DNA of 64,000 nucleotides, taken from contig JADILM010000009.1 in assembly GCA_016617785.1 (NCBI GenBank), positions 930,001 through 994,000 of the forward strand. The letters run 5' to 3'. This document shows, piece after piece, positions 56,277 through 64,000 of this stretch. Under the pieces are notes generated by a model. It did not search any database, had not been told where the DNA came from, and worked only from the letters and a program-made list of their open reading frames with translations. The first letter of the stretch is position 1, and each line of letters starts with the position of its first letter. The translations under genes were made by a program, and so were the position numbers. Source of the DNA: Sporobolomyces roseus (lineage: Eukaryota; Basidiomycota; Microbotryomycetes; Sporidiobolales; Sporidiobolaceae).

Positions 56277-58952
56277 TTAACGACGATGAAACGAAGAAGG
56301 AAGGATTGCGATTCTTGAAGCTTGGGTACTGAACGATCTTGGTTGAGTAGGACTACCAGCCGGAGACGATAAGGGAGAATGTTTGTAAGTGAGAGTGTGC
56401 AACGACGATTTTCGACGGTGATGTTGCGTCGACTGGTCGGGAGGTGCAGAAGGTCGACGAGAGACAAAGATGGGTTGAGGGAGGGAAGAAGGAGTTGGAA
56501 GGGAAGATTTACGATTTGAGCTAGAGAATTGACGAGGAGTCGGGGATTTGGAAGTGATTGGATCGGCGAGAGGAGAAGAAGGGGAAGGGGTTGGGAGATA
56601 GGAGCGACGTATTTCGGGAGAGGTTGAAGTGAATAGGGGTTTCAAAGCTGGAGATCTTGTACCGGTTGAGTAGGACGGTCGTCGGGAGAGTGTGGGAGAT
56701 GCTATGAAAGAGTTCCGGAGGAGCGGTACGGAATTTGCGGTTCTGAGTGTGCGAGGGGATTCGAATCGATTCTTGACTGATTCAGCGCTCGTGTAATTCC
56801 TCAACGCTCTCGGAGTCGCATCATCATCGACTTTCTCTTCCTCTTCATGGTCCATCTCTTGTTGATCTCGTAACTCCTCTTCCTCTTCCTCATGAACTCT
56901 CCCGAACATCTCATCTGCTCTTCTCGTTACGGATCTCTTCAAACGATCGTCTCCAGATTCCTCCTCGATCGTAGTAGCAGAACTTCTTCTCCTCCCTGAC
57001 CAGCGGGGAGGAAGTCGACTGTAACGTGTAGAAGAGGGACTTGTAGTGAATGACGAAGCGGGAGGAGAGAGGTGAGATGATTCGAAGGAGAGGTCAAAGA
57101 GTTCTTCAGAGGCGGAGGACTCGAGGGAATCGATCGAAGAGGAACGAGATCGAGGGGATTGCGTTTCGAGTTGACCGGCGAACGAGGGTGAAGGGGAGAG
57201 GGAAGGTTTACGAGCGAGTTTGTAGGCCTGCAAATCTCGCGAACTTCAACATCCTCCTCTTGAATACAGGCGTGCCGATGAAGAGAAACGTACCTTGTAC
57301 CCATTGCTTTCCCTTTCGATCGAGCCCGTACTCGTGCAAGTCGCTGAACTAGCCGTACTCAATTTCCTCATCTCAATAACCGAGCTCACGCGACTGATCA
57401 ACCTCCTCACCCTTTCCCGTTCTTTCTCTTTCTCCTCCTGCATCTGTTGTATCACAGGCGAGACTGCTCGTTCCGTCGTAGTTGGCGATAAGCTCGATTG
57501 GGTTTGGGTTTGTGATTGAGAAGCGAGTTTATCGAGTTCTTCTGAGATGTTGTGGATGTCGAGAGATGCTATGGAGGTGGTCGACTCGAGCCGGGTTCGA
57601 CGAGATTGAGCTTGAGAACGAGAGGTGGGATTCGTCAATGAATAGCCTTCGAAAGATGGGATCTGTCTTTCTGTCGAATAGTGTTGTCGCGGGTTGAGAG
57701 TCGGAGTACTCGATTCCGAACCCGTTGAAGTCGATCTCGGTCTCGTGATCTGACGAGGCGTATCTTTTGGTGGAACAACAGGAGGAGAAGGACTATTCCT
57801 ACTCGCTTGAGCTTGAGCTAGAGCTGGAATTTGAATTGATTGTTTGCGAGGTGAAGGAGGACCCCGCGTGGGAGAAGCTGAGAAAGAGATTAGACGAGAG
57901 TCGCGAGGTGCTGATGAATCGAGAGGGGGGATGAGGGGCAAGGGTCGATCTGGAGGTGCCATAGGAGGTCGTTGGGGGACTCTTCCGTATGCTGGAGTGT
58001 AGAAGCCGTAGGGGACTGAAGAGAGTCGGCGAGGGGAAGATACTGTAGGAGAGGGAGCGGAGGGAGAAGACGGGACTAAGAGAGAGGGAGAGGAAGGAGA
58101 GGGAGAGCCAGAGGCAGGAGGAAGAATCTGCAATTCACCCAGAACGGAGATGAGCACGATAAGATAGTGAAGGAAAGCGATAGGACGTACTGGTAGAGGT
58201 AGAGCGGGAGGACGGTCCGGTGAGAAATAAACGCTAACTGGCTTAGCGAAAGATCTCACTCTCCTCAAGTTCGCAGCGTTCGGTCGAGGGATCGCAGCAG
58301 GTAGCATGTCGGATACTGTAGGTGTTTGTGGAGATGGAGTTTCGACTGATGAATTCGTAGAGATGGTTGAAGCGAGCGTGAGTTCACTAGAGATGGTCGA
58401 AATTGAGGGTCGATGCTGCAGTTGAGGATGATAGTCGAAAGTGAGGGTTCGAGGAGGAGAGCGAGGACGCTGAGGAAGTGAGGAGATGATGGAGTTCGGA
58501 GGATAGAGTGATTTGGGAGAAGAAGGGAAAGAAGGCGATTCAGAGGAAGAAGGAGGAGTTGGAGGAGCAGGGAAAGCGTCGACGATGGGGGTCAAATCGA
58601 TATCCGGACATGTCGATGTTACCGATACTGTATCTGATTCGTCGCCCATGTCGTCTTGTCGTCCCTTCGAGGGGAACTGTCGTCGTTCGTGCTTGAAAGG
58701 AGGATTAACCTCTTTTTGCGAAAGGACTCTGATCCCTAACCCTGTCAGTCCTCTCCCATCCTGTCTCGATTCATCCTCCCTTTCCTTCAATTCTTCCACC
58801 TTCATCGACATCAAGTCGAGATTCCAATCTATGTCCCCTCCTCCTGTTTGCTTTTCCAACCTTCTCCCTCTCGTCGCCTGAAATAACGATTTCATCCTCT
58901 GTCCAGCTGATTCCATCTTTCTACTACTACTACCACTGCCTCCGTACATCAT
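56277..58952 (-). CDS. Long disordered Ser/Pro-rich protein
   Basis: Three exons (58952 to about 58193, about 58130 to about 57295, and about 57230 to 56277) give roughly 850 residues. The N-terminus MMYGGSGSSSRKMESAGQRM leads into a short helical part, DIDWNLDLMSMKVEELKERE. Most of the rest is Ser, Pro, Thr and Arg, with repeated SPxx and RPRSPP-type motifs that suit proline-directed kinases and SH3 partners. One predicted coiled coil, IQQMQEEKEKERERVRRLIS, continues into RVSSVIEMRKLSTASS. The last exon has an acidic helix, EEEEELRDQQEMDHEEEEK. No family is recognised. The overall make-up resembles fungal cell-polarity or cytoskeletal scaffold proteins, which is only an impression. Its promoter faces that of CDC6. 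Confidence 0.7.
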
Positions 58953-59684
58953 AAGGGTCGATGGCTCTTGATGGGGGGTTCCTTTTGAGAGAAGTTTGAG
59001 AGCTGGTCGAGATTGAGAGGATGTGCGAAATTGAGAAATGAGTGTCTAAACGGTTGAAGGCATCGTCGGAGAAGGGGAAGGGAGTGATTAGAGAGGAGAA
59101 GGAGTGGCGAGTTGTGGATCAAAAGGGAAGAGGAGTCTGAGCGACAGACGCTAAAAAAGGAGGACTAGAAGGTCTCGAAAACGGGAGGTCAATGTGTCGC
59201 AAAGTGCTCCTGTTTCTCTGTCTCCTCCCTCTTTTGGTCGTCGTAGAGTCGTCAGGTCGAGGACAAGAGAGTTCTTGTGAACTGGTGGAAGCAAGACTAG
59301 ATGGAGATCGACGCTAGAACTTTGAATATTTGTTTCAGAGAGCGGTTTGCAGTGATAAAGTATAAAAGAAGCGTCCTCTCCCCCGGCACCTTTGGGTACC
59401 GTTCTGAATGAGACTACAAGTGGTTCCTCTCCATTCTAGTGTCGACTGGGGAGAAAAGTCTCGAAATTTCAGAGAGTCGCGTCTCGGTCGCGCTCGTCGC
59501 GTCCTTCCAATTCTTTCTTCTCTCTCTTCTCTTCCCCTCCCCTCCATACACAAATCACAACCAAATCAGACAGAGAAGACCAAAGCACTGCATCGAAGCC
59601 CAAACTCCTGTCATTCATTATCCTTGCTCCACTTCACTTCACTTCCCTTTCCCTTCACTCCCAACTTCTCTCGCATTTCCTACA
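58953..59684. promoter_or_regulatory. Divergent promoter, disordered-protein gene and CDC6
   Basis: About 730 bases. A TATAAAAG box-like element lies at 59361-59368 on the plus strand. Three GTCGCG elements cluster at 59476-59501, about 190 bases before the CDC6 ATG. A CT-rich leader precedes the ATG. Confidence 0.5.
59476..59501. promoter_or_regulatory. Cluster of MBF-like ACGCG cores upstream of CDC6
   Basis: Three GTCGCG elements in 26 bases (59476, 59487 and 59496). The first and third read CGCGT, the reverse complement of the ACGCG core bound by MBF-type G1/S regulators, which drive cdc18/CDC6 in other fungi. The link here is inferred from position and motif. Confidence 0.45.
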
Positions 59685-61850
59685 ATGCTTCGATCATCAG
59701 CAGCACCTACGACACCTAGCAAACGACCTCTGACTGAACTCCTCACTACGTCAAAGCGAACAACTGAAGATGTGATCCCGAAAAAGAGAAAATTATCATT
59801 AACTCCACCTCAATCAGAGAGATCACATGGAAAGGAGAACAGGGAGATTGGGGAACGTATTAGTGAATCTGGTACGAAAGTAGAACATACGGAAGAGCCA
59901 GGTGAGCGAGATACTAGAGTTCTGTCCCTCAATCTCGTAAAGCTAATCACAATCCAGAAACAGCTTCAAAAGCATTACCTTCATCTCTGACGACACCTAC
60001 GAAGCTCTCAAGATCGAATGGCGCATCCCCGGTCAGATCAACCACGATTCCTCACATTTTCGCTCACGCCCACCTCGTACTCTCGACTTCTTCTCCCTTG
60101 ACCTCCTCCCTCCCACTCTCTGGTCGAGCAGATCAAAGAGATACACTCCTTGCATTCCTCAATCGTCGATTCCCTTCAGTTTACGCCGAAGCCTCAACTA
60201 ATGGATCAACTAGCAGCACTCCCAAACCGAATCCTCGAGGACCTGGTCCCGCAGCTTTGTACGCATCAGGACCCCCTGGGATTGGGAAGACTGCGTTACT
60301 CTCGTCGGTATTAGGGGAGTTCGTTAGGAAGGTGGAGGAGAAAGAGGTTGGAGAGGATGTCAAGGTTTGCATGAGGAATTGTTCGACGGTTGGGACGGGT
60401 GAAACTGCTTGGGAGAGGTTAGGAACTGGATTGGGAATGGATTGGAAGCAAGGTGGTGGAAGTAAGCTCAAGGGAAAAGAGTTGTTCGAGGAAGGGTTGA
60501 AGGATGGAAAGAAATAGTACGCAAACCATTTCCTCGACTCGTCTTTCCAGGTGCTGATCACACTTCAATTGTAGCCTCCTCATTCTCGACGAGATTGATC
60601 ATCTGTGCACTTCGACCTCTACCTCTTCTCCCTCTCGAACTTCCGCACCAGATCTCCTCAACGCACTTTTCTCACTCGCATCTCTCCCTTCGTCCCCTCT
60701 AACCCTAATCGGTATCGCCAACGATCTCACTCTCAAAGCTCTCAATCTTTCATCCATCCCTTCTCCTTCCAAACTCCTCGTCAAAGGTAAAGGGAAACTC
60801 GATCCTCTCACGACTCCGACCAAACCGATCAACCTTCATTTCGCTCCTTACTCATGGCAAGAACTCGTCAAGATCGTTCATCAACGACTCGAACTCCTCT
60901 CGCCTTCCTACCCAATCGAATACGATCAAGCACTCTCCGCCTCTCCCTCCCCTTCACCCGAATTGACTCCGAAATTATTCCCTTTAATCGACAAAGTTGC
61001 TCTCGAACGTGCAGCCAAGAAAGTAGCAACCGGTACTGGAGACGTACGAACCATTCTCGACCTCGTGAGGAAATCAATCTCTCTCGTCTCTTCTTCGCTT
61101 CCTACCGATTCCCTCCCTTCCCTCACTCCTCAATCCGCACCGAAAGTCAAGATGTCCCATATGACTCAAGCACTCACTACTTCAACTGGACTCACTACTG
61201 CTCCTTCACTCACTTCGAGATTATCCTCCCTAAACTCGAATCATCGATTCGTTCTCGTTTCCCTCCTCATCTCGATCTCTCGAGTCCTCCCTCTCGGCTT
61301 GGACACGACCGATTCCTCTTCTACCAACGCAGCGATCACACTCGAAGACGCTTACAAAGTGTATCGAGAAGTAGTAGGAAGGGAAGAAAGTTTGAAGAAT
61401 GTTTTACACAACAGTAAAGATACGTTTGGGGAAGCAGTCGAGATGGTTGAGGATTTGGGAGGGTTCTTTAGAGTCAGTTCATCGAAGGGAGGAGGAGGGA
61501 GTCCTGCGAAAGGAGGAGCGAGAAAAACTCCTTCACCTGTCAAAGGTAGGAAAGGAGGAGGGAAAGTTACTTCGACCATGATCATTTCCATTTCGGATTC
61601 AGCTCCTATCAACGAACTCGTCAAGGTTCTCTTACCCTCAATGAACGGAGGAGCGGGAGAAAAGGAGGATGAGACGAGTAGGTTGAGCAGGAAAATGTTG
61701 GAGAGGGAATTGAGCGATCAACAGTGGAAGAGGAAATTGGTTGCTATGGGAAGGGACGAAGAGAAGAGGGCCGAAGAGGAATTGGAGGGAAGAGAGTGGG
61801 AGAGATCGATGAAAGCTAAAGCGGCTGAGAGGGGTGAACGTTGTGATTAG
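59685..61850 (+). CDS. CDC6: Replication licensing ATPase CDC6/Cdc18
   Basis: CDC6 works with ORC and Cdt1 to load the MCM helicase at origins in G1. Exon 1 is 59685-59901, exon 2 starts at 59958 and ends near 60514 in a codon split to give KKYLL, and exon 3 runs from about 60575 to 61850, for about 680 residues. The AAA+ core has Walker A GPPGIGKTALL, Walker B LLILDEIDHLC and sensor-1-like LTLIGIANDLTLK, plus a sensor-2 region in KVATGTGDVRTILDLVRKSI. A C-terminal winged helix follows (RFVLVSLLISISR, ITLEDAYKVYREVV). The N-terminus has TPSKRPL and the basic stretch IPKKRKLSLTPPQSER, which looks like a nuclear signal with CDK sites. The C-terminal tail is Gly/Lys-rich and longer than in yeast Cdc6. 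ORC1 is less likely because there is no BAH domain. Confidence 0.88.
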
Positions 61851-62119
61851 GAGGAGAAGGAGGAGGAAACGGAAACGGAATTTCTGCTTAACTTACTTAT
61901 ACCCTTTAAACGACTCTTTCTCGATACGATATCATACTTGGCTCAATATGGATAACATTTTGTTGTAGTAGTACCTTACGCAAATCTCTCGCAATCATTT
62001 CTAGTTTAGAACCATTTATACCGTCTTTGCTTTCGAGTGGAGAGATACTTACATCGACACTACTGACACCACACTGAACCCCAGAAGAAACCGTACTACA
62101 GATACAAACGAGAACGCTA

Positions 62120-63485
62120 TCAAGCAAAAGGAGCGACGAGTTCCTTGATCGTAACCTCCAAATCAGTCCATCCGTCATGACCCAATTCCTTCAACACCTC
62201 CAAACTCTTGTCAGCCTTGTACGTCGAGAACTCGGTAGCTTGTCCCTCGAAGACTTTGTACTCTTTGCCAGGGTACAATTTGCGGAAGATTGAGAGGACG
62301 TCGTTCCAATTCGCAGAGTGAGCGGTTGCGAAGAGACGGGCGTTCGAGACAGAGGGGAGAGTGAGAGCTCCAACGTGGAGGAGAGCGGTGTCGCGAACGG
62401 GAACGAGGTTCTCTGCGAGGAGGGACAGAGGAGTTCAGCTTTGAATGCTGAGGACTCTGTGTGGGAAAGAAACTCACGAAGAGGGAGAGATTTGGCCCAT
62501 ACGTCGGATTCACCAGTGAAGAGGTCTTTGACTGTACGTCTCTTCTCGAATATAAGCTTTCCCTTATCACAAGGGCAGAAGCGTACATTATAGAGAAGAC
62601 GTACCAATCTTTCCGGTCGAGCCAAATTGAGTCGAAGGATCGAGAATCTCGCCGACAGCGACAGATGGAAGGATAGTGTTGAGAGCGAAGGAAGGCTAGA
62701 GATGCGTGGGGACAAGTCAGCTCGTCGAACAAGATAAGGAACGAGCGAAAACTGGGTTTCAAAGCTCACCTTCTCGGTTTGAACGAACTCCCAAGCTGCC
62801 ACCTCGGACGCCGTCTTTGAAGCAAGGTAATTCATTCCTGGCTTCATAGGGTTATCCTCGGGAAGGCTTTTGGCGTAAGAGATGCTCTCCTTGAACCAAG
62901 ACGTTTCATCGAAGGTTTCTGCTGGTGCTCCCTGTTGAGCAACACCAGCAGCGACAGTCGAAGAAGTGAGGACGAAGCGCTTGACAGAAGAGTTGGCAGA
63001 AGCGGCTCGGAGGGCGTTGAGAGTGCCTTTGACCGAGACTTCGACGGTGTTTTCGTAAGAAGGAGAGGGGATCATGGAGGAAGCGACGTGAGCGACAGCA
63101 TCGACGCCTGTAGAGGATATCTATCAGTCATTGCGTCAAGCGAAGGAGCAGTCCGAGAGTGCTCACCCTTCGCAGCCTCGTTGTAAGCTCCAGCAACAGC
63201 GAAATCGGGAACCTCGACAACTTCGAACTTTCCTGGAAACTTGCTCTCCCATCGCTTTCGGAGGCCCGATACCTTTGAGGTAGATCGAACCGCTCCTCGA
63301 ACGCGGAAACCGAATGTGAGGAGTTGCTCAACGATGTGAGATCCAACATACCCGTTTGCGCCCTGTCGGCGATTGAAGACAGTGGTCCCGTCAATACTGC
63401 ATCAAGAACGAAGAGACATGAGAGAGCTCACAGTGACGAGAATGAGGGAATCTTGGGGAAGAACAGAGTTTGCGATTTGAGGCAT
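62120..63485 (-). CDS. NADPH-dependent extended SDR reductase (Gre2-like)
   Basis: A member of the extended short-chain dehydrogenase/reductase family that includes yeast Gre2 (methylglyoxal and isovaleraldehyde reductase) and plant dihydroflavonol reductase. Six exons give about 345 residues, the family's usual length. The start MPQIANSVLPQDSLILVT leads across an intron into the nucleotide-binding motif TGANGYVGSHIVEQLL. The motif RVRGAVRSTSK fits NADPH preference. The active site has FVLTSSTVAAG for the catalytic Ser and MNYLASKTASEVAAWEF for the Tyr-x-x-x-Lys pair. Later exons contain FTGESDVWAKSLPLR and KEYKVFEGQATEFSTYKADK. The TGA is at 62120-62122. The exact substrate cannot be told from sequence alone. 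Confidence 0.9.
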
Positions 63486-64000
63486 TTTGAGTGTAGTTGA
63501 AGAGAAGGAGCAAAGGAGAAACCGAAGCAGAGTCCAAGATACTCGAAGCTGCGAAATCGGAGAAATTCGACAAAGGAAGCTCTGCACAATAGCAAAGACG
63601 AAGCATACAGTCTGTGTGAGACGACAATAAGAGAGAGTTTCGGAGAGCGAGGGGACGGTCAGCTCAAAAGGATGAAAAGGAGAAGGGAAAACAAAGGGAA
63701 CTCACAAGAACGCGTCGACCACTCTCACGAGCGTCGAAAGGGATGTAGAAGCGCATACAGAGGCAACTCTCGTATACGAAGGAAGGGGGACAGAGGGGGA
63801 AACAGAAAACATGAGGAACTTCTACTCCACAACTGAGACCAAAAGGAGAAAGAATGTACGACGAAGGGACGAGAGACAGAACAAAGGAGAGAGACGAGAG
63901 AGATAGAGAAGTAGTGCGAAATGCGAGGTGGGGAAGATAAGCAAGAGTGTCCATCGAAAAGGAGGTGAGAGAGTAGCAGTTAGCGAGAAACGAACGGAAA
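63486..64000. other. Upstream region of the reductase gene
   Basis: About 515 bases to the window end, including the promoter of the reductase. A 96-codon minus frame at 63664-63954 is hydrophobic and Ser-rich without a recognised motif, and is not supported as a gene. Confidence 0.45.

Noticed and set aside
59335..59404. Possible tRNA-like fold near the CDC6 upstream region
   Set aside because: No acceptor stem or TPsiC loop (GGTTCRA) could be found; only a TATA-like element is present.
63664..63954. 96-codon minus frame with hydrophobic stretches
   Set aside because: No motif and no link to the reductase reading frame; it lies in a promoter region.
1..64000. CRISPR arrays, prokaryotic operons, transposons or integrated viruses
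   Set aside because: No direct repeat arrays with spacers, no terminal repeats with transposase or reverse transcriptase text, and no capsid or polymerase motifs seen.

Overview
This window is nuclear DNA of a filamentous-fungus- or yeast-like eukaryote, most likely a basidiomycete. Most genes are split by many short introns of about 50-80 bases with GT donors and AG acceptors. The proteins that can be named are fungal housekeeping proteins, and intergenic gaps are a few hundred bases. Base composition looks balanced, with heavy use of TCG and CGA codons. I cannot place the class with confidence. No tRNA, rRNA, transposase, reverse transcriptase, virus or CRISPR array was recognised.

Layout. 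0-6.3 kb: a left-truncated F-box-like gene (-), the PP2A leucine carboxyl methyltransferase (-), and a tandem pair of F-box-like genes (+), both 477 codons with one intron at the same place. 6.3-7.9 kb: a gene-poor stretch. 7.9-14.4 kb: an FYVE zinc-finger gene (+), YTM1 (-, ribosome biogenesis) and a small Ser/Pro-rich gene (+). 14.4-31.6 kb: CUL4 (-) and, upstream on the same strand, a very large HUWE1/TOM1-type HECT ubiquitin ligase of about 3,900 residues. 32.2-33.8 kb: an inverted, partly degenerate copy of the TOM1 3' end, the TOM1-CUL4 spacer and the CUL4 promoter. 34-41 kb: a large F-box-like gene (-), a CCCH zinc-finger gene (-) and the DEAD-box helicase DBP3 (-). 41-51 kb: a GH15 glucoamylase without an evident signal peptide (+), an unknown gene with an in-frame TAG (-), an oxysterol-binding protein (+), RPB5 (-) and an unknown gene (+). 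51.5-64 kb: aspartokinase (+), a second large F-box-like gene paralogous to the one at 34 kb (+), a long disordered protein (-), CDC6 (+) and a Gre2-type NADPH-dependent reductase (-).

Functional themes. The genes are mostly independent housekeeping units, not an operon-like cluster. Ubiquitin-system genes are unusually dense: a HECT ligase, a cullin and five F-box-like proteins. Two genes belong to 60S ribosome assembly (YTM1, DBP3), and others to transcription (RPB5), replication licensing (CDC6) and the aspartate-family amino acid pathway (HOM3).

The strongest unusual signal is the inverted duplication flanking TOM1. Its two arms (about 17.80-19.44 kb and 32.22-33.84 kb) bracket a 12.8 kb gene body. 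Recombination between the arms would flip TOM1 and join it to the other C-lobe copy. That copy keeps near-identical exons and intact splice sites but carries a one-base deletion. I did not find a clearly new multi-gene system.
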